In this document: piece after piece, positions 42,321-57,300 of the stretch
Numbering within the stretch: the first letter of the stretch is position 1
Layout: every line of letters begins with the position of its first letter
Source of the DNA: Ditylenchus dipsaci
Lineage: Eukaryota; Nematoda; Chromadorea; Rhabditida; Anguinidae
Length of the DNA stretch: 64,000 nucleotides
Assembly (NCBI GenBank): GCA_004194705.1
Contig: SADC01001177.1
Span: 310,001-374,000 of the forward strand
Direction of reading: 5' to 3'
Translations under genes and position numbers: made by a program
Notes under the pieces: generated by a model
Told to the model about the DNA's origin: nothing
Database searches by the model: none
What the model saw: only the letters and a program-made list of their open reading frames with translations

Positions 42321-45300
42321 TAGATGGGTTTGCAATTAATAAAGTTAGGCATGAATATCAGTTTTAGGTCTATGAGGAATATTGGAGCAGCTCTAGTATA
42401 CACCCTTCACACAAGTCTGGTATACACCCTTCAGTCAAATTAGCTTGGAGGACCAAGGCAATTTTTTTTTAATTTTTAATTTTAAAAAAATTTGCCTTTG
42501 TCCCCAAGCTAATTTGACTGAAGGGTGTATACCAGACTTGAGTGAAGGGTGTATACTAGAATTTAGCCGGAATATTTTCGTTTAGGAAATTTTTGCACTT
42601 TTTGAGTTTGCTCATTTTTGGAATTTTTTCTGGTTTTCTCCTGCGCTTTTTAAATCAGCGTATGTTAGGTCGGGCTCAAACGCAAGCCCCAAACAACAAA
42701 AAATTCAAATCCATAAATGTCCGAAAACTGCCTAAACGCCTACGCACCTGTTATCGGAGACAAGGAGTTAGCAAACACAATAAGGTGTGGAGCAGTAAAA
42801 ACCGAAATGGCGCTATTCGGTTTTAACCGAACCTCCTCGCCTCCCAAACCGAGTATTTTTTTGGATGGGGGGGGGGGTGGCGTGTCGGTGTTTTAAAAAC
42901 GAGTAGCGTCACCGAACTTATTATACTCGCTGTCAGGTTTCATATTTTTCTTGCTCTCAGGTACTCGCTGAATATTTGGTAGAGCCGAAAAACGTCAAAT
43001 AGGTTTTTACCTCTATTTTCATACAGTTGTTTCGCATATTTTATCAACTTTTAGCGATCAGAAAAATGGACTACAATATATTAGAAAGTACCACTCTGTA
43101 GGATCTGGGCATAACAAATTCATATTGAATTCATGTAAAATATCTTTTAAGACGGAATTAAAATAAATCACATACATACCGTATTTCTTTTAATAGAGCC
43201 CCTTTTTAATAGAGCCCCCTCCCCCTCTTGTTTTTTTTGACGAGGACTTCAGAGTTATGGCCATTTTTCGGGCCATTCAAAAAATAAAGCGCTGGGCTCT
43301 ATTAGAAGAAATACGGTAAAACTATAAAATTGTCAGACTTAGGTGGGGGTGAATTTTGAGAAGTGATTTCAAGTGATTTCGTTCATCAAGAGCCCTTTGA
43401 TGAGCTCGGACTTTTCGGAGGATGTCAATTGCTCCACCGTAAATTGATTCCTTTGGCTTGGAGCATGCGATTTTGCCATCTCCAAAACCGTCAGTTGGTG
43501 TACTTAAAAGCGCACGCTAAAAGAGTAAGAGGCATCAAAAGAAATCCAATCAAAAAGATACCTTTAAACGACTTTATGATGATATCCTGAGAGTCAATTC
43601 CATGCCCGATCCACCCAGCTTAAGATGAACTTGGTTGTTTTGTCATCCATTCAGAGTGATCCATTCTATAAGATGACGAGCTTGTTCTTATAGTCTTCTT
43701 CGATCTTCGGCATTCGCCTCTTCCTGTTGAGAATCACTAACGGAAGTAGCTTCGTTCTATCCCTTCGGGCAGTTAGACACACCGTTACTCTCATTTTCTC
43801 GTAACCAGTCGTCAAGACCGTCACCTAGACACGAACGAATAATCGGTGTGAGTAAAACCAATGAAACCCTCCCGTCTTTCGTTTAATTAGTATCGATGCA
43901 TCTTCCACCGGGATAATGAAACTAGACGGCGGTCTCATCCATGGCAAACAGCTGAGAGGATTTTTTTATCTTTCGCAAATTCTCGACATGCACAAGAAAC
44001 TTGGCAAAGGCTACAGTGTAGTTTTCTGGCGGCTTTTGAGCAGTTGTTGTCAGTCTGCGAGAAACAATTTTAATGCAAAGTTTTCGAAAAAATTGGTGTC
44101 AATTTCCGAGACATATACAAAACTTTTAATGGCGACTTTGGCTCTGATAAGTTGAAAAATAAAAGACCACTCTCTAATTAACGACCAATCTCTAACAAAC
44201 GACCATGTCTCCAGAAGGGTTGAAAAATAAAAGACCATGGTCTTTTATCAAAGAATATACGGTATGCCGATAGTGATTTTTTAGGTATGACAGATCATTA
44301 CACCAATACCCTCTTCACGATACGCTGAATACGAAGGCACGCATCGATTATACGATTTTCTCACTCAGTTTTGAGGTAATAACCAGTGATCGGAATTTTT
44401 AAATTTTGTCGTACTCGTAGTCATACTTTCATTTTTTCTGCCCTCGTACTAGTAGTCGTACCTCGTATCTAATTTTTTTTTCTCTCGTATTTCGTATTCG
44501 TGCTCGTAGTCATAATGGGGCGCCTGTCCGCCGGGCCCGTCGCGTCCTCGTCCCGTCCTGGACGGCACCGGAAAACTGGACGGCCAGACAGCTGGAGGCG
44601 GATGACAAAGTGGAGGATGGCCGGTGGACGGCCGGCTAACGGACGGCAAAACGCCGAGCGGCCGGCCGGCGGATGGCCGGACAGCCGGGCATATTTGTCC
44701 TGCCATTTAATATTTTCCTAATCATTGAACCTCTGTACGAAAAATTTTTTCCAGCGGTAGGCCAGTGTATGGAAGTTGGGGCTAATAAATGTCTTACGCA
44801 CCTTTTCTGAGAACTGGGACGAATATTTATGTATTTTTTACTAGCGTTTTAAAAGAGAAAATTTTTAGGGGGCATTCTATACTAGGGTCAAACATTCTGT
44901 GTTATAAACGGCGGACGGCCGGCGACAAAGTAGCCGGCCGGCGAATTTTCGGACGGCTGGCAGGACGGACGGGAAATTTTTTTTTAAAATGGGACGGCCG
45001 GCAGAACGGCGAGACAAAAGAGAAGTGCCCCCGCCAATTCAAATTTTGCACATGCCACTGCGCGCAAAAACATGGTCTTGTAAAATACAAGCCTTTTTGG
45101 GAAACATTTTGAATTCTCGAAAAAGAGATTTAAAAATAAAAGGTCACAAAACTTTAATTGGGCTTCCGAATGGCAAATAACGCTTGAAAGAAAATAATGG
45201 AAAGTTGGTACAATTTCTGTATACCCCCAGCCCTCAAGTATGGTATACCCAGCAGTCAACTAAAACAACAGGGGGGGGGGGGACCAAGGCACATTTTTTA

Positions 45301-48300
45301 CATTTTTCCCGATTTTTTTTTATATTGTGTCCTAACCATCTCAAACTAACGTTTGAAACGCGACCTTATCAGCATTGATATATTCGCAAAACGTCTGAAA
45401 TGTCTTAAAACGCCAAATAGTATATTTGGGTGGTTAAATATGGTTTCGGGGTAATTTGGGTCACGGCGTGTCAAACACGTCGAAAGGCGAAATCGACATT
45501 TTTCTTGTCAAGACAAAAAATTCGAACACGATTAAATTTTTGTTTTTTTTCTCATATTTTCTCAACTTTGTAATCTTGTTCGTAACTCATGCTTATGTGT
45601 GTCATATATGAAATATATTTATATCACTGGATTGCTCAGGAATCATTCTATCGATTGGTAAAAAAATTTACCCAATTTCATTAGAAATTCAAAGAGTTTG
45701 AACCAAAAGAAGTTTGAATTGCCGTTTGGCAGAGTCAGTTCGCCAACTTCTTTTGACTATATCTTTGTGAAATCCTATGGAAAAAATCTGTCTTACAGAA
45801 ATGGAGCATTTTAATCCAGCTTTCTGATGGTATCTTTGTTTTTATGAAAAACACGTATATAGTAAGAAAAACAAGCTTTTATGAAAATTGACATGTTTAA
45901 GTAAGCAAATGGACCCTATATCTCCGCTAATATGGCGTAATTTGGAAAAATAAATGACAAAACCGGAATCCTTGCAACTTTTTGGACTAGATTGATCAAA
46001 AACATCCGACCAAAGATCAAAGAAAAATTTAAAATTTGGAATAAAAAAAGTGTCTGACCCTAGGCGGGAACGAACTTTTTAGGCACGCCAAAGATTGCGC
46101 CATTTCAAACTGGGCCAATATAAATCGGGCCAGTTCAAATTTGGCCAAAATCAAATTGGGCAAAATCGGCACAATTTGAATTGGCCGAATTTGAGTGAAC
46201 CCAATTTGAATTGGCCCAATTTGAAACGGCCTACTCTTTGGCGTGCCACTTTTTACTGTGTCTTTTTGAAAAACAGCAAAAAAAGAATGTTATATTCAAA
46301 ATGCTTAATGACAGAACGCCAACGTCGATTTCGCCTTTCGACGTGTTTGACACGCCGTGGGGTGGTGTATGGAAGTTTGAGGTGTAGAGTTTTTAAATAA
46401 TCGCTCTTAAAGGGGCATACCAGCGCGTTACACGGTCAATTTCAAATTTTCAAAGGGCGGGGACCACACTTTCAAGACAAAAAACATTTGATTTGAAAAT
46501 TTTCCTTTGAATTTTTTAGAATTGTCACCGAAAAAAGATGTCACCGAAAGACTTTTTCTTGTCACCGATTTCTGAAAAGATTTGACTGCGGCTGCATACG
46601 GTCTCACAAAGTCATCAGTGGATGTAGCGTGACCTGAAAATACGAAAAATAAAACGAAAAATAGTCACCGAAAACAAAAAATATAAGAAATCGGTGACAA
46701 TAAAAAGTTTTTTGGTGACAACTTTTTTCGGTGACAATAATAAAAAATTTGAAGGAACATTTTCAAATCAATTGTTTTTTGTCTTGAAAGTGTGGTCCCC
46801 GCCTTTTGAAAATTTGAAATTGACCGTGTAACGCGCTGGTATGCCCCTTTAACCAGGGTTTCCAATTCAAAATTTTGAAATAAAAGAAATTTGCCAAAAG
46901 TGCCATTTTATCCAGTGCTTGTTGGGTTTCGAGTGCCAAAAATAATGATTTTGACGTGCGATCTCAAAATTTTTAGAATTTGAGGTCCCAAATAAAGGAC
47001 AAATCTTTAACGGGCCATTGCCGTCTCCGACAACGGTTGTCCCCGCCAATTCAAATTTTTTTCTTAATCATTGAACTTGTGCATGGGGTTTTTAACTTAG
47101 TTTCTAACAAAACTATACCTAAAATTAAATTCTAGGCCTTGTTTTGTTAGAAACCAAGCTGGAAAATCCGTACAGAAGTTTAATCATTAAGCAAAAAATT
47201 CGAATTGGCGGAGGACAACTAAAAACAGGTGGCAATGGCCCTTTTAATAAATGACGTTTGGAAGCCCTGCTCTTAACTCTGGAAATTAGGCTAAAAGTCT
47301 AGGCTTTCTGAAAATTGTGCAAATTCCTTAACAATCGTATATATTCTATACAATTTAGACCCAAATAAGAAAATACCTCTTCAGCGTCTTTTAGACGGTT
47401 GGCTTCTTCTAGAGCTTGTGCTTTTTGAAGGTACAATTCTCGGCTCTCTTCTACCCCGAAAAATTCGGCTGCTAGTTTGTAAGATAAAAAAAAAGAAAGT
47501 CAATTTTAATAATTGAAAAAATTCCACCCGCCTTCAATCCATTTTCCAGCATTATTATACATCTCGACAGCATCGGTTGGACGATTTGCGTCTATGTACA
47601 GCTTCTCAGCCATCTAATAATTGTTTTGGAAAAATTATAGTTAAGACAATTAAAATTATAGCTAATTTACATCATATTGGCCTTGGGCTTCGTAATGCTG
47701 AGCAATTTTTTCGTAGAAACCTGTTGTTTCGCCAGCATCATTTTCGATTACTTTGAGGATATCTGAGGCTTTCGTCCATTCTTTGCCTCTAATAGCACAA
47801 TCCACGGCTTTTATGCTGTTACCACTTTCTAAATTCTCAAAATTCAGACAAAAATGTCGTACGGGATTTTTTGAGAATAATCCGACCATAAAAAGACGTA
47901 ATTTATAAGAATTGTGGTGATACCTAAAAAGTGACTGATAGCCGCATCGAAATTGCCCTCTTTACGTAGAGAGTCTCCTAAAATCGAGAAGTATGAATTT
48001 AATAAATTCAAAAGAATTTCACCCCATTCTTCCTCCAGCTGAACAACTCTCTCAGGAAAAGAGAATCGAGCAACCTGTAAAATTTATTATACTTTTCAAC
48101 TTAGGCTGTAATAAAAAAACACCCGTCGAAACAAGTAAATCTCCTGTCAAAGTTTTTTTCACCATGCAAAATTCAAAATTTTCATCAGATGAAAAGGAAT
48201 GAAGCTAGTGTTAAAGCTGATGTTTTGAGACTAGAATCCTACTTAGTTTTTTTCATTCCCGAGAAAAATGCAATTTTTAAAAATTTGGAGATTTTTTGTA

Positions 48301-51300
48301 ATTAAATATCACTGGTTCTATTATAAGCTTACATGAATGGCCTTGCTAAATGCTTTACCATCCCGATAGCATTCAATGGCTCGCTGGAACTGTTTGACTT
48401 CTTCCAGCAACTCTCCTGCCTAAACACAATTTTCGTTTTTTTTTATTTATGCTTTAGGGGCGTGGAAGGCACTAAAAAGGCGGAGACAAGCAATGTTTTT
48501 CTCTCACGAAAATTTGCTAGTTTTCGCTTTTTTGCACAGAATCATGTAACACCTTGTCGAAAATTTCATTCTTTATCAGTGCAAGTGTAACCTTCTGAAA
48601 TTAATGTCTCTGATTATTGGAATTGGTTGACTTGCGTAGAATCTGCCTTACTTCTACAAGACTCTCGTCCCTCATCAAGTTGCTATTGTCCATCATTATT
48701 TTGGCAGCCAATGTGGGCTGATTAGAATCCAGATAGATTTGCAATGCCGAACTTACATCTCCTTCTTTAGCTTTGATCTAAAAGAATTGTTTATGGCATT
48801 TATAGCAAGCTCAGTCCAAATTTACCTCAGCTGCTTTTTGCTCCTGGCCTGTCTCATGCAAGTTACGATAATACTTTCCCTTCAACACTTCTAATTCAGG
48901 ATAGTGCTGAAATGTTAAGTTTTCTACATTTACACCAACCAGACATGTACACATGTCGGCCTGAGGCTTTTTAGGCCCTGGCCCAAGTCGGGCAATTTTT
49001 TTTCTAACATTTTTTCCAAATCGCATAAAAAGTTTCCAAAGTTAATTTATGAACAAGTCTGCTCGACTGAACCGGGCCAAGTTCGCCGAGTTCGTGCAAA
49101 TGTCTGCGGTTTCTTCCACAACACACCATGGCTTGAGCCAAGTCAATTGCAGCCTCCCAATTGTTCAACTTTTGGTGCATTTCAATGGCATCATGAAGGG
49201 CATTCTAAAAAGTATTCCTTTCATGACAATCAAGTCGTAGTTCTTTTTTGATAAAAGTTTGATAAAATAGTTTTATTTGTAGTAAACATGATACAAATTT
49301 CGGTGGTTTGTAAAATCCCCAATTTTCGCCTCAACCACTCAACTAGGGTTTTTGGTAAAAACATCGTCTTTCTTTCTGATAATTGTGTGTAATGGCTTGT
49401 TCACGTTGTTCGAGTTCAGGTAAGAGATGTTCATACACTCAAAACCCGAGCTCTAACTCTAACTCGATTTTTGATCACATACTTCTAGTTAGAGTTCAAG
49501 GTCCAACTTGAAAATGCTTATGTATTTAGCTTAGATAGCTCAGAATCTCACCGCAGCGCAGTCAAACTCCACTAAAAGTTAGTTTTCTAGGGGTTTACTA
49601 TAAGGGAATCCAATTTATATGTATGAACACGAATTTGACGTCGAACTTGAACTCGAGGTACGTGAGCGCCCTCGAGTTGGAGTTCTAGTTCGAGTTTGAG
49701 TTCGGATGAGAGGTGTTCACGTAGCTAAAAACCCGAACTCTAGCTCGAAGAACGTGAACAAGCCAAAAAGCATTTTTTACCAATTAATTAAAAAAAACTT
49801 ACATTCTCCAAATATATTCTCTCAGCCTGCTTGTACTGTTTGTTAGCCATTGAGAGCCGGGCTCTAACCTCAAAGTTATCTAACCCATCTCCTCCATTTT
49901 GTTGAGCTGCTATTTCCGCCTTTTCGATGGTTTCTTGTAGGAATCTGCACTAATTTAATAAAAAAAATACAATCTAATTATTAATTTACCTGACTCGCGC
50001 ATAATCATTGAGACTAGCATAGCAACTGAACAATTTGATAAATTATTTTAAAAAAATTCAGGTCGACCCACCGTTGGGCAACCATGAGTTGGGAGTGCTC
50101 CATAGCCAGATTGGCCAACCTCTTCCACATCCAGCGATATTATCGGTGGAATTTTGTTCCGATTGCTCCAGAAAAATGAGCGCCCTGTTAAAATCCAGTT
50201 CGTCCAGTGCAGTCCCGAATTCTATCATTGCACTTTCCAGTTCGTATGCCACTTGTCCATTATTCTCCTGCAAATTTTAAGTGATCACTGAGAATTTTAT
50301 ATTTCAAAAAATACTTGAACTAGCACTTCTGTGCGATTTTCATCTCTGAGGACCATTTCAATGTCACCATTGATTTGAAATTGTGACACTTGATCCAGAA
50401 AATCGGTGCTGTACCATACGCAAAGCATATCTGCGATTTCAAACTTATAGAAAATTACACCAAACAAAAAAGTCGGCTTGTAAGGAAGCTGTCCCATGTG
50501 GGCTAAATTGAACTAAACCCCACCAGCCAATTAAAAAAACTCCGAAGTGGTCAAATTTTTCATTTCTCGGGCTAGATTTTTAAGATTGCGGCTATAATAA
50601 AGAAAAAAGTCCCAAAGGCGGGTGTGGGGTTGTGAAATTATTTGTGATGTTGTCCACGTATTTGTTCAAAATTAGGAATTGAATTTGTCAAAAAAGCCAA
50701 AATGACATTAAAAAAAGCTATAGCCACCATTGCTTTGAGCGACAACAACATCGCTCCTCGGCACCCATTGCACGTATGAGCAAAAGTTGATCATATTCGA
50801 GGTTTTCTGAGTCTCCAAGTCAAACAAAAACAGCAAAGAGGAACGGTCTCTGTACAAAAGCTTGTTCCCACTCTCATTCAACTGAAATATATTTGTCTCG
50901 AGAGGAACAAAGAAAATATTCTTGTTCACCTCAATCCAGTCGATTACTGCGTTGCTGTGTGCGATTTGCGCCAACTGACTGTTGCTGATCAGATTCACTA
51001 AATTTTTTTATTCACAGGGTGCGGCGAGAAGTTCAACTGATTTTTGACGGACATGAATTTTTCCGTGGTACGATCAAGAAATCCCGTTTTCTCAATTTGG
51101 CTTCTCTTGAGCCCCAAATTTAATTTTCTGGTCTCCTGTGGTTTTGACCATTTATTTATTTAGAGGTACAGATGGTTATGGCCCTCACCATATGGGCCAA
51201 GTAAATATTATGTTTTTGAAATTATATGCTGAATAAATTTGGGGCTCAAGAGAAAATAACCTGTCAAAAGAGCAATTCAAAATCGCGTTCGGAAAAAAGA

Positions 51301-54300
51301 TATAGCCATACCTGCACGCTCGAAAAAATCGGCGCCGCCGCCGGCGCCACTTTGAATTCGGCTCCGGGCGCCGGATCGGCGCCAGGCGCCCCTTGAAAAT
51401 TCGCGCTGGCGCCGCCGCTTCAAAAAGGCGGCGCCGGGATTTATTATATGTGTTAAACTTAAATTTTTTGTTTTATTGCTATCACGATTTAAGAAAGATA
51501 CTAAAAAAGATCTAAAATATCAACAAAATATTTAAAAAATGCAGTACTGCGGTGGTTTCTCGGAGCTGGGCGCCGGCGCTGCTATGAAAAGGGCGCCGGG
51601 AGCCGGCGGCGGCGCCGGCGCCCGAACATGGTGAAATTTTGCCTGGCGCCGGCGCCCGGAGCCGGTGCCCGTGCAGGTATGGATACAGCCCTTTTGAAAT
51701 CAGCCTCATTCCTTGCCCCACCTTGTATTATATTTTTGTTAAATTTATTTTGGCTTCTGTTTTCAATATTTTATTTTCTGCTTTTTATACTTCATTGTTT
51801 TTATTATTTTGTGTGTGTCGCTTTACCTATGGAAATGGTGTGAACGTCTAGTAAATAAGCAACTCTTCTAATTTCATCCATTTGTTTTGCAGTTAAGTTT
51901 CCTCTCCGCTTTTTCTCGTTTATGCGTACACTTATTTGATGTGGATTTGCTTTTTCTGTCTGAAAATATGTATTTTAAACTTCAGATAAAATTTACACCA
52001 AACTAACTCTGATCCAGCCCGCAATTTCTTGTCTGCCATATTCTACAAAAGTTATTTCTCCAGCATTAACAATCATGCAAACATTTTCATTGTCCAAATA
52101 GTATTTTTCATTTCCACTCCAATCCCACGGAATCTCCGAGCTCTGCAAAACATATTTTTGATTATTTTTTAGTCTTTTTTAAAAGTGCCCACCAAATCGT
52201 TTTCCATGTCAGCAAGTATCATAGTGTAGGGGGTATTTGCAATCACATATCTATTAGTTCTGCCCATGATGCGAATATCAGTGATGGGATGACTCTTTTT
52301 GGCTGCTTGGTTCTGGATAAATCCAGATGATTGGTCGTCGGAGACTATAAATAGCTGCTGGTCTATAGATATTTTCGAATTTTTAAACAGCTTACCAGTG
52401 TATCCTGATCGGATAACACATTGCCTTTGGTCCACTGAACTGACATCTTTGATAACCACTTGCGAGGGTGACACATATGTGGTCTCAAATCTGTGTTTCA
52501 ATAGAGATCGTGACATGCCTAAAACTCAATCAAATTTTTCCTCAACCCATTTATGTATTTCCGCGTTTATTAGACCCATTATACTCGCTTTGAAATAATA
52601 TCGCTTGCTGGACTGCACTTTCCTTGTTCTTCAAACTTCTCAATGTTTCTATAGACAGCCTTCGTAAAAATTCCAATTTAATAAAGACCTTCGACCATTG
52701 ATTGCATGATATACTTAAGTTCTTGATTTTTTTTATTTTCCTGGCTGCCTTTCGTTTTATTTAGCTTGGCAGTTTTCTTGATTTCAAGACATTGTAACGT
52801 AATTACATTTTTTAACTTTTGGGAGGCTGATAAGTAATGAAAATATTGTAAGTATAGGTTTTACGGATATACATTTGCTGTTCACGTTATGTTATAAGGT
52901 AATAAAGTGACATACAGCAATCAATGCTTAGCACGCTTCCAACTACATTCCCGCAATTAGAGTTGTGCCTATTCATAAGTATTAAGAAATTTACAAAAAA
53001 TAGGACTAATAAATACCATCTGGTTTCCAAGCCAAAGCTGCAAAAAAATATAATAGTAAATGTCTAACAGGAATTTTTTTAAATACCAGTAATTGTGTAA
53101 AAGTTTTTGATATTAAGTACTGTGCCTTCTTCCCAAGCTCCTAAAATATCAATATTTTCGGTTAATTTTTTTAGTTTTTACCTCGTCTGACATTCCAGGA
53201 CATAAGGCGAAAACTGGAATTTTTTAACGATAGAAAACCGAAAAAGTTCAATTATCCACCGATTAAAACTAGCAAACACAGCATTGTGGCCAGTGGAGTC
53301 AAGCACAGCCACATTTAAATCTTTTTCCGTGGGATCTCGACTGTAGTCGAAGTCCTGGAGAATCCTGCCCTGTGCATGCTCCACATTGTAAGACACAATT
53401 CGGCGGTCACTCCCCCGGCTAATATGCCAAAGTTGGAGTAGAGCAAGCAGTAGGGGGTGTCGAGTGAACACACACTTTTGTCTGGCAAATATATCAGGTT
53501 TGATTGAGCTAAGTATTAGCGGTCTTACATGTGCTCGACTCTCAAACGAGTACACTACAATCGATCCATCTACATGGCCTGAGGCAAATGACCTTCGGCT
53601 GGGGCTGAAAACGAATTTTTTCGAATTAATCGAATTTTTAAAAAGTGGACGGTTATAACAGCGTTTTGTAAATGGTAAAGTTCCGGGATTTTTGAGAAAA
53701 GATTGGCACAATCGTCAGGAATTGTAAAAAAAACGAGAGGAATGAACTATAAAAGTCAGGAATGAACTATTTGTAAGTCGTTAAAGAGGTCTGACTGTAC
53801 AGTCAAACTCGGTTACCCGCCTCCCCAGGGACAAGGCTGAGGTGGCGGTTAACTGCGATTTTCGATAACAGAAAATAAGCCAATCTCAGGGATGGTGATT
53901 AACCGAGTTGTGACTTTTAAGTAGATCTTATCAATAAAACCTACTGTTGTGCAAGTGTGACTACCATGGAGTCAGTCTTATAAATTGTGGAGCCTAACTT
54001 TTTTAATTAGTGAGGAGTCAGCAGAAAAGATTTTATAACAAACATTTATTGGAATTGGTTGAGCCATTTCGCACTTTTCCATCCAACAGCCCTATAATCA
54101 GTTTATTCTCCTCCGGCCAAATTAGTGCAGTCACACAAGAGCTTTGGGCAAATTTGTTGCATATCACCTTTTCTCATCCCTAAGTAATTGTGTAAAGAAG
54201 AAGTGGAAAACTGATTAACAAACCAAGAATTTCCCAGTCTGTAGACAAACACAATGTTGTCGGTCTGCCCCACTGCCAGTTTGGTCGAATCTGGCGAGAA

Positions 54301-57300
54301 GACCAAGCATTTTAACACATAACTCTTTTTGCCGAACTGAATTTTATCGAGGATAGTATATAAACAAGAATTTACATGCAATACAGTCTAGAAACAAAGC
54401 CCTTCAAGTTGCCTAACCACCTCAAGTTTCACCCTACATGGTAATGGTTCATTTATTTGACCGAATTATTGACCTTTCAGTCAATCTAAGAGGCTGCTGT
54501 TAAAGGGCTAGAAGTTTGGGGCTACTTTAGTTAAAGTTTTTACTTTTGCTCTCATATAATTTTCATTTATTAACACTTGGACGGTCGAAGAGCAATTTAT
54601 ATTTGTTCGACTCCGAATTTCATGCTAAATACGATGGTGCAAAGTCTTTAAAAAAAAGGTGGTATTTATGGGTAGCTGCCCCTTAGAACCAGTCAAGTCA
54701 AGATTTTTGCTTCTGCAACTTTAAAAGGGCAGATCTCATCAAATTTTATTATTTACTTTGGTGATTTTTAATGTCAAAAAAAGCGCAGATCACGGGCTTT
54801 CTAATAAAATAATATGGGAGTATTTATGATAGTTAAAGAAAATATTGTGTCGTTTTTCGAAAACGTTGGTGATATTAAATATGCAATAAAAAGTGTGAAA
54901 AGGATGTTTTTCAGGTATCAACGTATATCATTCGACAGAGCAGAAGGAACTGCACCAGAAAGTGCTTTGAAATAGAGAAAAGCAGGCTTTTAGAGTGTTT
55001 AGCAAGACTCTAAAGAAAAAGTTCAAAACAAGCCTTGACCTAAAACTTGTATTTTGCTCGAGAAACATGCATTTTCGACAGCGAATTCGTGTTCAGCGTG
55101 GTCGATTTGCTTGAAAAACTGCCCTAAAACCTCATAACTAGCTATCAAATTTTCAACTCCGCTCAAAACAACAATTATTCAAATCATGAATTTTTCGGAA
55201 TTCAAATGTTTATTGTCTTGAGCGCGATTTGAAATTTGACGATAAATTAGCAAGTCTAAGGGCAGTTTTATATGCAAATCAGCTATGCTGAATACGAATC
55301 CGGTGTCAAAATTGGTTTCATTCACAAAATAAAAGTTGTACGTCAAGACCTCTTTTAAACTTCTTTTCGAGAGTCTTGTAAAACGCTCCAAAAGCCTTTT
55401 TTCACTTCAAAGCACGTTTTGGTGCAGTTTTTCTTGTTCTGTCGAATGGGATACATGGATGACTTGAAAAATCATATCATAAAACTTTTTTAGGTATATT
55501 TCTGTATCAACAACGTTTTTGGAAAATGACACGATTATTTCTGTGAACTGAAATTTCAACATATAATTGTCATAAATACCTTGATGGTACCGCATTTGAA
55601 AGCTCGTAATCTTAGCTATTTTCAACTATCATTCACTAGAATCAATAATAAATATTGGCGAGATACCGTACTTCCTCTAATAGAAGCCCATGCTCTAATA
55701 GAAGCCCACCCCCTATTTTTTGACTAAGGTTTCGGAGTTAAGGTCATTTTTGATTGACAATTTCAAGATTTTTGAGAGGTTGAAAAATAGAAGCCCATGG
55801 GCTTCTATTAGAGGAAATACGGTATGCCCTTTTGAAGTTGCAGAAGCAAAAATCTTGACTTGACTGGTTCTAAGGGGCAGCTACCCACAAATACCACATT
55901 TTTTTAAAGACTTTGCACCATCGTATTTAGCATGAAATTCGGAGTTCAACAAATATAAATTGCTCTTCGACCGTCCGAGTGTTAAAAAGGCAACACCAAT
56001 ACCATGTTTTTTTCCTCATAAAGGCCACATCTAATCTATGAAGCTTTTATTTTTGTGGGCAACTTCTAAACAAAATTTGCAATATTGATATTAATATTTC
56101 TAGCCCAACTTTTAATTCTGCACAAATTTTCACATATTCCACGTGTTTGCATCGATACACCGGGCTGTCAATAAAGTTTTGATCCAAAATTATAATAAAA
56201 AATGCGCTACCGGAGTACACCACCACCACCTCCCCCCCCCCTTTGGTTCGCAAAAACAGCAAATTTGCTGAAATGCAGCAAAAATAATTGGCGTTGTGTG
56301 TTTATTGAAAACAGCAAAATTGCAGCAAAATTTTTGCTGCATTTCTCCGTCTCCCACATATTACGCGTTTTGCATTTTTCCAACTATATTTTTTGCTTTC
56401 TTTCTTTCTGTAGTCAGAAAATATATGAAACATCCGTATAACAGCAATACCTAGGCTATATGCAGCCCGTAAAAGTCACTCTGAAAGGGAGGGAGGGATT
56501 TTTATATAAGCATCGGCTAGGTCACAGGTTCAAATCCACCTGGATGCATGACCTATTTTTCACACCATTTTTCATATTTTATTTTCAAGTTTGGTATGAA
56601 AATAATGCTCATTCTAATGTCTATCCGGCGAGACTATCAGTGCATGGTTAAACAACTATAACAGCTGAGTTGAAGGCTGAAGCCTACCTGAATCAGCTGC
56701 CTCATTTTGTGTTTTTCCTTGATTGATGTTTTGTATCTTCTTTACAATTACACATTTTTTATACCAATGTGTAGCCATGATTCTAGGCTATGGCTTATAT
56801 CTAAGCTATAATAAAGTTGAAAATCGGAATTTAGTAATAAATAAAATTTAAAATCGTCCAATCTAGGGCCATCCTATTCGTCGAACATACTCTCTTTTCT
56901 CTTGATCAAACCTTCGCGAGCTACCAACTTTTTATAGTAATTTTAATGTGAAAGCATTTATATATTATTCCTCGTGCAACTCTGACTCTAAAAAAGGAAC
57001 AAAAGAAAGAGATAAGGACAGATTAGAAGGATGACAGCGAAGACGAAGAAGGGATTCAGAACTTTTCAGACACCTCTTGAGCCTAAAAGCTTCTAGGATT
57101 GACTTAGGTTTGGTCTATCAAACGAAAAAATGCTGTAAATCGCCAATCTAAATGGCGAAAATCTTAAAAAATTATAAGTTTACCATCACTCACGATCAGT
57201 ACTCAGGTGGCCCGATCTTCGTAGTTGAGTAGTTGGTGGACCCAGGTGGGGGTACCCAGCTGGTGTTACTCAGGTGAGGGATACCTAGGACGGGAATAAC

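Noticed and set aside
42868..42880. Long G or C runs (also 18911, 19862, 22607, 45271, 56228, 58534) as quadruplex or regulatory sites
   Set aside because: They are simple homopolymers at repeat borders without the spaced G-tract pattern of quadruplexes; run length is also unreliable in this assembly.
44449..45112. Arg/Gly/Pro-rich frames near 44.5 and 45.0 kb
   Set aside because: Compositional by-products of GGACGGCCGG blocks in a GC-rich foldback.
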